A program made the translations under genes and the position numbers. A stretch of 64,000 nucleotides of DNA from a virus. Below, piece after piece: positions 32,314-42,980 of the stretch. The stretch spans positions 1-64,000 of IMG/VR virus record IMGVR_UViG_3300046787_000345; one strand, given 5' to 3'. Within the stretch, counting starts at the first letter, position 1, and each line of letters starts with the position of its first letter. Under the pieces are notes generated by a model, which saw only the letters and a program-made list of their open reading frames with translations, searched no databases and was not told the DNA's origin.

Positions 32314-32856
32314 CTATATATTCAATAATTTTAATATATCTTCAACTGTCTTATCCCCCACATCCACAATATCATACGAAATGTTGTATTTTATTAGTGA
32401 ATTTTCAATCTCAGCATCCAATATCTTAGATTCTTCTAATGATTGATATCGTTCCTTCTCATTATACCCACCTTCCGTTCGATTTAACACTATATTTAGG
32501 GAATCATACTGATTATGGATATCTAATACCATTCTATCAAAAGACTCTCCATATAAGGTTGCTGGGTACTCTAATCCTTTATATACTGAACGATATACTA
32601 AGGATAGTAGGATTGGTGAATCTAATATTATATAATCTACCTTACCAAAACTTTTAACAATCCCTCTATGTTGATTTGCTAACACATATAATTGGTCTTT
32701 AATAGCCGAGTGGTTTTCATCCCATGCAAGTTGTTTTGGAAACTCATATGGATTGTCACACGTTATATGTTTCTTTTTAAGTTTATAGGTAAGACCGGAG
32801 GCAATTGAGGATTTACCTATACCCGGTCCACCAAATAGATTTATTATTTTACTCAT
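32314..32856 (-). CDS. P-loop nucleotide kinase-like ATPase (AAA_28-type)
   Basis: The start at 32856 (MSKIINLFGGPGIGKSS) is chosen because it overlaps the clamp-loader stop as TAATG; 180 residues. Walker A GGPGIGKS at 9-16 and DYIILDSPILLSL (Walker B-like) mark a small kinase, and NIVLNRTEGGYNEKERYQS resembles a lid. Related phage proteins are often called thymidylate or nucleotide kinase-like. P-loop kinases also take part in some phage base-hypermodification routes, so it might serve the 40-50 kb gene set. Confidence 0.65.
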   Translation of the reverse strand: MSKIINLFGGPGIGKSSIASGLTYKLKKKHITCDNPYEFPKQLAWDENHSAIKDQLYVLANQHRGIVKSFGKVDYIILDSPILLSLVYRSVYKGLEYPATLYGESFDRMVLDIHNQYDSLNIVLNRTEGGYNEKERYQSLEESKILDAEIENSLIKYNISYDIVDVGDKTVEDILKLLNI

Positions 32857-33803
32857 TATAGGATTCCGTTGATACCAATTAAAGTTGCCATAAAACAAAT
32901 TTCTTTATCTACCACCAAAGCATCTCTATGTTGCCCTTGTGATAATTCTAAGATAACTGCGGATGTATTACCTGCTGCATATTCATCTACTTTTTCATAA
33001 AGATATGTGTATAATTCCGTAAAATCTTGTACACGAGAATCTGCAACAGCTTGTCTTAAATTTACATAACGATTTCGTTTATCGTCTTTTGATTTAAGAA
33101 TATCTACAATCTTAACTTTAACATCAGAATCTAATATAGAACCAGTATCAACTTTTAATACACCCTTAGATGAATTTAATTGACAAGTATTGATAATTTT
33201 ACGAATATCAGGATACGATGCATCTACAATAGGAACTATTTCTTTTGGTTCAAATTGTACTTTTTCAGCATTCAATATTTTACTGATTTGAATTGCAACA
33301 TCTCGTTTTGTAGGTGGTACTATTTGAAATGTTTGACAACGTGATTGAATTGGGTCAATTACTTTCTCAACATAATTACAAGTCAAAATAAAACGACAAT
33401 GTTTTGAAAAAGTTTCCATTAAGTTACGCAAGATTGCCTGTGCATTTGGAGTCATATAATCAAACTCATCCAAAATGATAATCTTAGTATCTTTAAATCC
33501 AATAGTAGAAGCAAAAGATTTCACCTTATTACGGACAGTATCTACGTTATTTTCATCAGATGCATTGATAATCATAAAATCACAATTAATTGAATTTACA
33601 ATCAACTTTGCTAATGTAGTTTTACCAGTACCTGCTTTACCGAATAGTAATAGATGGGGTACATCTCCGGTACTGATATAATCACCAATCTTTTGTTTTA
33701 AATGGTCATTACCAACATAATCTTCCAATTTTTTTGGTCGATACTTTTCAACCCATAATGTATTATTGGTTTCTTCTCGTGTTACTTCTTCAAAAAACGC
33801 CAT
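32856..33803 (-). CDS. 44: Clamp-loader large subunit (T4 gp44-like AAA+ ATPase)
   Basis: 315 residues. WVEKYRPKKLEDYVGNDHL is the RFC/gp44 signature, LLLFGKAGTGKTTLAK the Walker A (55-62) and IIILDEFDYMTPNAQAIL the Walker B with arginine-finger region. SRCQTF follows. It uses ATP to open the sliding clamp and place it at primer ends. Its stop overlaps the P-loop kinase start. Confidence 0.93.
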   Translation of the reverse strand: MAFFEEVTREETNNTLWVEKYRPKKLEDYVGNDHLKQKIGDYISTGDVPHLLLFGKAGTGKTTLAKLIVNSINCDFMIINASDENNVDTVRNKVKSFASTIGFKDTKIIILDEFDYMTPNAQAILRNLMETFSKHCRFILTCNYVEKVIDPIQSRCQTFQIVPPTKRDVAIQISKILNAEKVQFEPKEIVPIVDASYPDIRKIINTCQLNSSKGVLKVDTGSILDSDVKVKIVDILKSKDDKRNRYVNLRQAVADSRVQDFTELYTYLYEKVDEYAAGNTSAVILELSQGQHRDALVVDKEICFMATLIGINGIL

Positions 33804-33828
33804 ATTATATATTTTAAACTTTTATAAA

Positions 33829-35451
<1,623 letters not shown>

Positions 35452-35474
35452 TTATTTTTTTAATTATTATTTTA

Positions 35475-35506
35475 CAAAGATACAAAATATTTTTGAAATT
35501 ACCAAA
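35475..35506 (-). promoter_or_regulatory. Bacteroidota-type promoter before groEL
   Basis: TTTG (35503-35506) and TATCTTTG (35475-35482) on the minus strand, 20 bases apart. Confidence 0.8.
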
Positions 35507-35510
35507 CAAA

Positions 35511-35533
35511 AATGGGAGAATTTTTCTCCCATT
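35511..35533 (-). terminator. Intrinsic terminator after the TonB receptor gene
   Basis: AATGGGAGAA and TTCTCCCATT form a 10-bp stem with a 3-base loop. On the minus strand it is followed by TTTTTG. It lies 22 bases after the receptor's stop codon and overlaps the upstream edge of the groEL promoter. Confidence 0.85.
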
Positions 35534-35554
35534 AATGTTTAGTTTAAAATGATA

Positions 35555-38500
35555 TTATCTACCAAATGTATATCTAATACCTAATTGTGCACTCCATACA
35601 TCAAATACTGATGAGTTGTACTGATAGGTATCTCTAGCTAAGATAGTAGAACCATCAGTTAATCTTTGAGTTGCTAATCTATATGATGGAACATTGTTTG
35701 CATCTCTACTTACAAAGTTCAACAATTGAGGAGCAGTTGCTCTTTGAGAAACACCGAATTGGTTATCAACTAAGTTACCAAAGTTTAAGATATCTGCTCT
35801 GATTTGGAATGAATTTCTCTTTCCACCAATCTTAACAAAGATATCTTGTGCTACTGATAAATCAAATCTATGTAAGTAAGGTAACAAACCACCATTTCTT
35901 TCAGCGTATTGACCTCTACGAGTTTTTAAGTAATCATCTTGGTCAATGAACTTATCAAATGCTGCTTGTTGTTCAGCTTCGGTATAAGTTCTTCCACCTG
36001 CAGTTAATGGTACGAATCTAATATCTGAACCTTTATTTGGAACGAAGATTAAATCGTTATTGTTTACTCTATCACCATTTAAATCACCTGCTGCAATATA
36101 AGAGAATGGATTACCTTGTTGTCCTACATATCCTAATGTAAATGTAGTTGCTCCACCATAGTTTCCGCCATATTCAATTCTATAACCTAATAAACCTACG
36201 AATCTATTCTTAACAAACGCATCTGCAAATGATAATCCTAAATCGTTATTACCATTAACTGATAATGCTGATTGCCAACTACCACTAGCGATTGAACCTG
36301 CACTCATATAATCTTTTGAGTTAGCAGTTGTCCAAGCGATTGAACCCCAAAATCCTTTTTGAACTGGTTTTTCTAATTTTAATGTCAATGATTCGTGGAA
36401 TGCACCATCTCTATTCGTAAGAACTGCTGCTCTACTTACATTGTTATTTACTCTTACAGTTGCATCACTTCCACCGAAACGAGGTCTATTATCTACACCA
36501 CCCAAAGTTCCAACAGGATTTCTTAGGTTAGCTTCGTAGTAATGAACTGCGTTAAGTGTTTGATTGTAAAGATATTCAGCACTTGCTATCAATCCGAAGA
36601 ATGGTAACTTTTGGTCTACTGCCAAATTAGTTTTCCATACCTGTGGGAATTTATAGTTAGGGTCTGTCAATGCTAAATCAAATGTAGATGGTAAAGTTGG
36701 AGTTGATGGGATAAAGTATTTGTTAGGGTCAGCAGTAAATCCATATTGTGCTGCTGCTGCACCACTTACATCAATAAATCCTGTCAACACCCCATTGTTA
36801 CCAATTTGGTTAGATAAGAATACATAAGGAGGTCTACCCGTGAATACACCAGTACCACCTCTAAATTGTGTTTTGCTTTCACCTTTTAAATTATAGTTGA
36901 AACCAACACGTGGTTCAAATAAAACTTGTGTTTTTGGCATTAAACCAGTATTCCATTTTTCTCCATTTGCAAATGTCATTGCAGATACTGCTTTGTTTTC
37001 TAACGCAGTATTATCAAATCCAATAATGTTTGCTCTAACACCAAACGTTAATTTCAAATCTTCAGTTGCATCATACTCATCTTGTAAGTATAAATCTAAT
37101 CTATTTGACCTTAAAGTTTGTAATGGTTCAATTGCTCCTGGTAATGCCGAATAACGGAATTGGAAACGAGCAGGTGCGAATGTAGACGGTCTACCACCAT
37201 TTGCTAATGATTGATTAGCTGCAGTATAAAAATCATTCAAACTATTGAAGATATAAACACCATTTGATGCAGGGAAGAATAAGTTATTAGATTCATAACT
37301 TTGAAAATTGAAACCACCTACTAATGTATGTTTGTTCAAATATTTTGTTAAGTTATTTGTTACGTTAAATGTAGAATAATCTAACTTATTTCCCGGAGTG
37401 AATGGGTCAAATCCTACTGATGTTAATGTAGTAGAACCTTGTAAGATATCAATCGTTGGAAACATTTGAGACATATAACCTCTATTTTCAATTTGTTTAT
37501 CATAAGAAACGATTAAGTTATTATGTAATGTATTTGAAAACTTTGAGTTTAATTCCAATACTGCTGAACGAGTATTATCCTGAATAGTATAGCCACTATT
37601 TTGGAAACTCATTGCATTGATGTTTTGTGTTCTATTACCGAAACCTGCAGATTGTGAATTTGATATACCGATTTGTGCCTCAGAATCATGATAAACGTAA
37701 CGTGCAGTTAATTTATTGTTTGCATTGATATTCCAGTCAACACGAACTAAAAATTTGTTAGATGTGTTTGTGTTAGAATATCCTTCAAATGGACCGGTTT
37801 CGTAGTTGAACTTATCTTTCATAAATTTAGAAAGGTCAGTCAATTGTTGGAAAGTTGGTCTACTCACTTGTGAACCCGTTAAAGGAGAACCTGATGAAAT
37901 CCAAGTTGTACCTGGTTCAGTTCTTTCGATGCCTTCGTAGTTACCAAAAATGAATAATTTGTTCTTAATGATTGGTGCACCTAAACGGAAACCTTGCACT
38001 CTTTCATCAAATTTAGATGGAGTAATAGTTGTTCCTCTTGCGTTATTACCAATGTAAGTAGAACTATTATTTCGTTGTGTTGTATATACCGAACCTTCAA
38101 CTTCGTTTGTACCACTTCTCGTTACTGCGTTGATACCTGCTCCGGTGAAACCAGATTGACGAATATCAAAAGGTGCAATATTAACTTGTAATTGGTCAAT
38201 CGCATCTAATGAAATAGCACTTGCTCCAGTTCTACCACCCGCTTGTGCAGATGAACCTAAACCGAAGTTGTTATTAAATTGAGAACCATCGATTGTGAAG
38301 TTATTCAAACGAGAATCTTGTGCTCCAAATGAGTTACCATTACCGAATGGATTGTATTTTGTAATACCATCGATAGTTCTAGCACCCACAATTGGGATAG
38401 TTTGTAATTCTCTACGAGAAAATTGTTGAGATGCACCGGTTCTTTCTCTTGAAATAATATTATTTCTTCCGGCTGTTACAACTACCTCTGATAATGTAGT

Positions 38501-38830
38501 TGTTCCATCAACTAAAATGAAATTAACGTTTGTAGTAATACCCAATTGAGTATTTACATCTTTAATTTCATCTTTTTTGTACCCTACATAAGTAGCGTGT
38601 AATACATATGGTCCACCTACTCTTGTTGCAGGTAGTACATAAGTACCATTTTTGTTGGTTACAGTGTTGTACTGCGTACCTGTCGGTGTATGTACTGCGT
38701 GAATCGTAGCACCTACCAACACTTCATTTTTCTCGTTCTTCACAACACCAGAAATTGAGGAAGTAGTAATCTGACTAAATCCAAAAAACGTGGTCATTGC
38801 AAAAACTAACGATAAAATCAGTTTTTTCAT
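35555..38830 (-). CDS. TonB-dependent outer-membrane receptor (Oar-like)
   Basis: 1091 residues, complete. Signal peptide 1-20 (FFGFSQ). A CarboxypepD_reg-like domain spans ~23-108 (SISGVVKNEKNEVLVGATI). A TonB-box-like TTLSEVVVTAG lies at 111-121. The plug spans ~125-250 (NNFTIDGSQFNN, then AGINAVTRSG). A ~22-strand barrel runs to LGIRYTFGR. In Bacteroidota such proteins import glycans or other ligands through TonB-ExbB-ExbD. Here it is flanked by phage replication genes and has its own terminator. Roles could be receptor masking, superinfection exclusion or nutrient uptake. Base composition looks like its neighbours. Confidence 0.93.
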   Translation of the reverse strand: MKKLILSLVFAMTTFFGFSQITTSSISGVVKNEKNEVLVGATIHAVHTPTGTQYNTVTNKNGTYVLPATRVGGPYVLHATYVGYKKDEIKDVNTQLGITTNVNFILVDGTTTLSEVVVTAGRNNIISRERTGASQQFSRRELQTIPIVGARTIDGITKYNPFGNGNSFGAQDSRLNNFTIDGSQFNNNFGLGSSAQAGGRTGASAISLDAIDQLQVNIAPFDIRQSGFTGAGINAVTRSGTNEVEGSVYTTQRNNSSTYIGNNARGTTITPSKFDERVQGFRLGAPIIKNKLFIFGNYEGIERTEPGTTWISSGSPLTGSQVSRPTFQQLTDLSKFMKDKFNYETGPFEGYSNTNTSNKFLVRVDWNINANNKLTARYVYHDSEAQIGISNSQSAGFGNRTQNINAMSFQNSGYTIQDNTRSAVLELNSKFSNTLHNNLIVSYDKQIENRGYMSQMFPTIDILQGSTTLTSVGFDPFTPGNKLDYSTFNVTNNLTKYLNKHTLVGGFNFQSYESNNLFFPASNGVYIFNSLNDFYTAANQSLANGGRPSTFAPARFQFRYSALPGAIEPLQTLRSNRLDLYLQDEYDATEDLKLTFGVRANIIGFDNTALENKAVSAMTFANGEKWNTGLMPKTQVLFEPRVGFNYNLKGESKTQFRGGTGVFTGRPPYVFLSNQIGNNGVLTGFIDVSGAAAAQYGFTADPNKYFIPSTPTLPSTFDLALTDPNYKFPQVWKTNLAVDQKLPFFGLIASAEYLYNQTLNAVHYYEANLRNPVGTLGGVDNRPRFGGSDATVRVNNNVSRAAVLTNRDGAFHESLTLKLEKPVQKGFWGSIAWTTANSKDYMSAGSIASGSWQSALSVNGNNDLGLSFADAFVKNRFVGLLGYRIEYGGNYGGATTFTLGYVGQQGNPFSYIAAGDLNGDRVNNNDLIFVPNKGSDIRFVPLTAGGRTYTEAEQQAAFDKFIDQDDYLKTRRGQYAERNGGLLPYLHRFDLSVAQDIFVKIGGKRNSFQIRADILNFGNLVDNQFGVSQRATAPQLLNFVSRDANNVPSYRLATQRLTDGSTILARDTYQYNSSVFDVWSAQLGIRYTFGR

Positions 38831-38866
38831 AATTGTCCTTTTTTGTTGTTAAAAATTAAATAAACC

Positions 38867-38885
38867 ATTTGAGACCGTCTCAAAT
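38867..38885. promoter_or_regulatory. Perfect inverted repeat in the leader of the TonB receptor gene
   Basis: ATTTGAGA-CCG-TCTCAAAT forms a perfect 8-bp dyad about 37 bases before the receptor start. No T tract follows on the minus strand, so it looks less like a terminator of the upstream gene and more like an operator or a leader hairpin. Confidence 0.5.
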
Positions 38886-38906
38886 TTTATAATAAAAAGG
38901 TTTCCC

Positions 38907-39167
38907 TTATTTATTCGAAAGTAGTAATTCCTTATTAGGCACAAAATCATCATCACCTCCAGTTGTGTATGGTGGATTAGTATCATTTGTAAATTTAGGG
39001 GAATTAGTTCCATGTTCCGGTTTCCATTCACCGGTATCAACTTTGATTAGGGTATGTTTGATAAACTCCCAATCTGATGGGGATGGGTTGTTTGTCCCCA
39101 ATCCTTTTGTGTAACCTCGCAACCAACATATAAATTCGTTTGATGTCATTGTAGATAAGTATTGCAT
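38907..39167 (-). CDS. Small conserved phage protein
   Basis: 86 residues, or 80 from Met7 at 39149. The conserved part is MTSNEFICWLRGYTKGL then SPSDWEFIKHTLIKV, a helical pattern seen in many T4-like phages. The C-terminal half is polar and disordered. A TTTGGTAATAT -33-like box lies upstream, but the matching -7 box is poor. Function unknown. Confidence 0.55.
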   Translation of the reverse strand: MQYLSTMTSNEFICWLRGYTKGLGTNNPSPSDWEFIKHTLIKVDTGEWKPEHGTNSPKFTNDTNPPYTTGGDDDFVPNKELLLSNK

Positions 39168-39204
39168 ACATTAGGTTTTTTATATTACCAAATTGTTAAG
39201 AAAT

Positions 39205-40551
39205 TTATTTAAGAATGAACTTTCTAAAATAGTCCAATTCATTATAAATCCAATCTAATATTATTTTTTTGTTTTCTTTAATTTTAGGTAAGTTTTCCAA
39301 ATAGATTCGTTTAGCATCTTCTAATGAAATCTTTTCTAATGCTTCAATTACATAATCCATTTGTTTAATTGGGTCTTCTGTTTCTAAGAATATAGGATTT
39401 ATACCCAACTCTTTGATAAATGTATGACCACCTAATTTTTCAAACTCTCTATAAAATTTATTGGCACCTACTGAAATAAACAACTTTTCAAAAAATACCC
39501 CGTGATATGTTTTTTCAGACCAGAAATCATATAATTTATTAAATAGTATATGAGTTTCACCTACAACTTCAATATAACTTTTATTATAATCTTTGTTTAC
39601 AATATTTTCAGTCGAATATTCAAATCGTTTATGTTCACCTAATGGGTCGTGAATTTGATTATAGTGAGATATTGGTTTATAAAATTCTTTATTCCAATAT
39701 TCAAATACTTCTTGTTTAATTAGATTAGTACCATCGGTGTTTGGATTATTGTTTCTTACTTGCATTGAATATTCATCAAAGAAGAATTTGTTCATAGTTA
39801 CATATCCGTTATCAACTAAACCATTTTCTATGATTTTGTTAATGAAATATAATCTATGATAACGAGGTTTACCTCCTAACATTCCAAATACTTTTTCTCT
39901 ATCTTCAATTGGTTCTACTAACCCATCTAACCAATTATAGAAAGTTTCTTCGCCATTTAAAATTTGATGCCAATTATTTGGAGATACTTCAAACGCAAGA
40001 ATATCATAAATGTAATTCCAAAGAGAATTAAACGTATTTACTTTTGTATTTTTCAATCCTTCAAATAATGGATAATCGGCCATTTTGATGTACTCAAACT
40101 CATAATCATTTATACATCCAACATAGTGGTCTGCTTCATAATCTAATGGTTCGAAATATGATAATCCAAACGCAATTCTACAATTACGTTCTTTGTAAAC
40201 TTTTTCAAGTTGTTTTACAAATCCGATGCCAAATACTCTAAATAATTTAACCCACACTCCTACAAACTGCCATCTATCTAAAATGAAAGTTGTATTTTGA
40301 GGTGGGTTAATAAAAATAGAGTGTTGATTAGTATCGAAGAAATTATAGTTAGTAAGTTCATGTCCTTCTTTGTTACGAGTAGTCCATATAATATTATTTT
40401 CATCAAACTCACTATATAATTTAATCTGATACTCATTGTTATCATGAGTAAGATTCAAAACTTTATATTCCTTAGTAACTTCAGTTTGTTTAAACTTAGA
40501 TTTACCAAATAGGGAAAATAATTGAGGTTCTCTTGATACTATATTAATCAT
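39205..40551 (-). CDS. Hypothetical protein with a glycosyltransferase-like C-terminal motif
   Basis: 448 residues. The C-terminal portion (WSEKTYHGVFFEKLFISVGA, then FEKLGGHTFIKELGI and EDPIKQMDYVIEALEKI) resembles the donor-binding part of GT-B/fucosyltransferase-like proteins common in marine phages. The N-terminal half (PPQNTTFILDRWQFVGVWVK, YFEPLDYEADHYVG) is unfamiliar. It is 2 bases from the methyltransferase gene upstream. If a glycosyltransferase, it might sugar-modify DNA or a virion protein. Confidence 0.4.
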   Translation of the reverse strand: MINIVSREPQLFSLFGKSKFKQTEVTKEYKVLNLTHDNNEYQIKLYSEFDENNIIWTTRNKEGHELTNYNFFDTNQHSIFINPPQNTTFILDRWQFVGVWVKLFRVFGIGFVKQLEKVYKERNCRIAFGLSYFEPLDYEADHYVGCINDYEFEYIKMADYPLFEGLKNTKVNTFNSLWNYIYDILAFEVSPNNWHQILNGEETFYNWLDGLVEPIEDREKVFGMLGGKPRYHRLYFINKIIENGLVDNGYVTMNKFFFDEYSMQVRNNNPNTDGTNLIKQEVFEYWNKEFYKPISHYNQIHDPLGEHKRFEYSTENIVNKDYNKSYIEVVGETHILFNKLYDFWSEKTYHGVFFEKLFISVGANKFYREFEKLGGHTFIKELGINPIFLETEDPIKQMDYVIEALEKISLEDAKRIYLENLPKIKENKKIILDWIYNELDYFRKFILK

Positions 40552-40553
40552 AA

Positions 40554-42191
40554 TTATGGTTTATAGAAAACAAATATTGGTTCAAACTTATAAGCTTTAC
40601 CATCATGTTTTACTGCGTTTTTAATACCAGTTTTAGTTGGGTCTAATCCAACCATTCGAGTCATTAACATCTTTAATTTACCTTTGTATTGACATCCTAA
40701 TTCATTAAGAATATCAATGGAATCTTTTTCTAAAGCATAATAGGTATCTTTACCAATTTTAATATCTGCAATGTTCCATAGAATGTACCTATCATTCTTA
40801 GTATACTCATAGATAGTAGTTAAAGTAGGACGTAGGAAATTATCTCTCCAATCATCGTACTCACCATATGCTCTGAATGATTGATTCTCATCTTGTGAAT
40901 ATTGTTCTCTATTAAAGTATGGAGGTGATGTAAATGATAAATCCAACTTACCTTTGTATTTTTGGAACTTAGGATTATGTTGAATTAATTCAGAACCATC
41001 TTGAAACAATTCGTATGTATTACCTTGCTTTTCTACATCAAAGAATTTAGTAAATGTTTCAGAGAAATCATCCACACAATTATCATTGTAGAATTTAGCT
41101 GCATATTCATAACGAGATATCCCTAATTCTTCAATAAAGTTATCAGGATTTGGGTCAGTACCAATGTAATGGGTTTTCTTACGAGATGCCATTGCACCTA
41201 AAATTCTACCACCCCATCCACTTGATGAATCATAAATATGAAGAGGTTCATCTTGTTCAATATGTGATGTAAAATGTTCGTAAATCCACTTTGCAGTTAA
41301 TGCAGGAAAGTTTACTGCAGGTTGTCCACAACTTAAACGGAATACTTGTAGGATTTTTGGAAATATACCAACTGTCTTATCGTACCAACGAATCAAATAA
41401 TAAAACTTTTTAGTTGTTTTACCATCTGCAAGTGTCATACTATCTTCAATTACCTTAACATTTGATAATTGAGTTGGATTTAACCAACCATTATCTACAC
41501 ATCCTTGTAATTGTTCAGCAGTTAAATATAAGTTACCAAACCCAATATATTGTTCATTGATAGTTCCGTAATTATCAATAGTATCTTCTTTTACTTTTGC
41601 AATTACGATATCCAAATCAGAATGTTTACCTACAAAGATTTTACCTTCATGTACTTTCTGAATAAACTCTACACCAGTTTCACCATCCCAAAACTCATTC
41701 TCATCTTTTTTATTTACGATGGAACGTGACCACGAATACATAGAATCTCTTTTAACTGCTCTACGCATAATTTTCACAAACAATTCTTCTAAGTTAGGGT
41801 CAGAGAAATGGTCATAAATCGATAATCCACCATCAGCAGTTTTTCCGATTGAAATTTTAGTTTTCAACATTGTAGGGAAGAACTGATTAATAGCAGATGC
41901 ATCTTTGTTAAAATTCTGAATAATACCTAATGATTCGTCATCTCCTGTTAAATCTTTTTGTAGGAAATCACAATCGTTTCCCTTTAATTTTTTAAATGAT
42001 TCTATGATACCATCCTTATCTTTACCGATAACAGGAGGTACACCATCTTCATCCCATTGCTTTGTAACTTCTTTACGAAGTAACTTAGCCCAATTGATGA
42101 ACTCATCATCAGTCATTTGTAGTAACTGATGATAAGTTCTATTGGATTGGAATTCAGAAAATTTTGAACGTTCGTAGTAGTATTTACTCAT
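40554..42191 (-). CDS. SPPY-type DNA methyltransferase-like protein
   Basis: 545 residues. The C-terminal half has IYDSSSGWGGRILGAMA (SAM-binding motif I, split), HYIGTDPNPDNF and LDLSFTSPPYFNREQYS (catalytic motif IV SPPY), followed by RYILWNIADIK. SPPY with this order is typical of amino-methylating (N4-cytosine or N6-adenine) enzymes. The first ~290 residues are an extra domain with no motif I can name. A second protein of the same kind lies at 48.6 kb. It is probably part of a DNA-modification set. Confidence 0.7.
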   Translation of the reverse strand: MSKYYYERSKFSEFQSNRTYHQLLQMTDDEFINWAKLLRKEVTKQWDEDGVPPVIGKDKDGIIESFKKLKGNDCDFLQKDLTGDDESLGIIQNFNKDASAINQFFPTMLKTKISIGKTADGGLSIYDHFSDPNLEELFVKIMRRAVKRDSMYSWSRSIVNKKDENEFWDGETGVEFIQKVHEGKIFVGKHSDLDIVIAKVKEDTIDNYGTINEQYIGFGNLYLTAEQLQGCVDNGWLNPTQLSNVKVIEDSMTLADGKTTKKFYYLIRWYDKTVGIFPKILQVFRLSCGQPAVNFPALTAKWIYEHFTSHIEQDEPLHIYDSSSGWGGRILGAMASRKKTHYIGTDPNPDNFIEELGISRYEYAAKFYNDNCVDDFSETFTKFFDVEKQGNTYELFQDGSELIQHNPKFQKYKGKLDLSFTSPPYFNREQYSQDENQSFRAYGEYDDWRDNFLRPTLTTIYEYTKNDRYILWNIADIKIGKDTYYALEKDSIDILNELGCQYKGKLKMLMTRMVGLDPTKTGIKNAVKHDGKAYKFEPIFVFYKP

Positions 42192-42194
42192 ATA

Positions 42195-42908
42195 TTAACT
42201 AGCGATTTCTACTAAGTAGTAATCAGATGTATATTCACCCGCTTCAAAATGGATGTGTGATAAACCTTGTGATGAAATGTTTAAAGTAGCATCTTTTGCT
42301 TCTTTGTTAGCAACTAAAATTTCTTTTAAGTATGTTGCTGAGAATGAGATTGGTTCTACATCACCATCAATTTCACCATCTACATCAATAGAAATTCGGT
42401 TAGTATTGATATTAGAATGTCCTAATACGATTTGTGCCTTACCATTCTTTACAACGAATGTAAAGTTGTTTTCATCCGTTAATGCACTCTTAGCACGAAT
42501 GAATTTAGTAATAAAGTTTTCATCCAATTTGATTTTGATATTGAAATCTGGTAATTTCTTCAAATCAGGTACGTTAGGAATAACCGAAAGGTCTGCTAAC
42601 ATATAGTTTACTGAAGTTGAACCATCTTTGAATTTCAAAGAAACTGCTTTACCATCTACATCAGAAATTTCAAAATCAACTGATTCACCTAATACACCTA
42701 ACATCTTTGTTAGTTTGGATGTATCATATACACCGAATGTTGTATCGTTAAAATTGAACTCAGTCATTGTTACTTTACCCAATACCGATTTATCATCAGA
42801 AATGAATGAAGTTGTTAATGAATTGTCTTTTGTTTCCCATTTTACTGATTCTACCAAACCAGCAAGGTTGTACTTTTGTACGAAACGATTTAATTTACCT
42901 TTTTCCAT
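42195..42908 (-). CDS. 45: Sliding clamp (T4 gp45-like)
   Basis: 237 residues. The repeated beta-beta-alpha layout and segments such as TFGVYDTSKLTKMLGVLG, KFKDGSTSVNYMLADLS and SDYYLVEIAS fit gp45/PCNA-like clamps, which form trimers around DNA. Synteny with the polymerase gene 73 bases upstream and the clamp loader supports this. A TTTGG/TATCTTTG promoter lies within 70 bases. Confidence 0.85.
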   Translation of the reverse strand: MEKGKLNRFVQKYNLAGLVESVKWETKDNSLTTSFISDDKSVLGKVTMTEFNFNDTTFGVYDTSKLTKMLGVLGESVDFEISDVDGKAVSLKFKDGSTSVNYMLADLSVIPNVPDLKKLPDFNIKIKLDENFITKFIRAKSALTDENNFTFVVKNGKAQIVLGHSNINTNRISIDVDGEIDGDVEPISFSATYLKEILVANKEAKDATLNISSQGLSHIHFEAGEYTSDYYLVEIAS

Positions 42909-42942
42909 TTGTTTGTTTTTTATTATTTAATTTATTGTTACA

Positions 42943-42974
42943 CAAAGATACGAATAATTTTTGAATTATCCAAA
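42943..42974 (-). promoter_or_regulatory. Bacteroidota-type promoter before the sliding-clamp gene
   Basis: TTTG (42971-42974) and TATCTTTG (42943-42950) on the minus strand, 20 bases apart, just before the polymerase gene ends. Confidence 0.8.
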
Positions 42975-42980
42975 TTTATT

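Noticed and set aside
35555-38830. The window as a bacterial chromosome, based on the TonB receptor, GroEL/GroES, RNR and thioredoxin.
   Set aside because: A T4-type clamp, clamp loader, polymerase, SSB and UvsX, an endolysin and internal-head-type genes flank these on both sides in one orientation with the same promoters, so a phage genome fits better.
39161-39192. A twelfth TTTGG-type promoter before the gene at 38907-39167.
   Set aside because: The -33 side matches (TTTGGTAATAT), but the position of the -7 box reads TATGCAAT, so the promoter is not supported.
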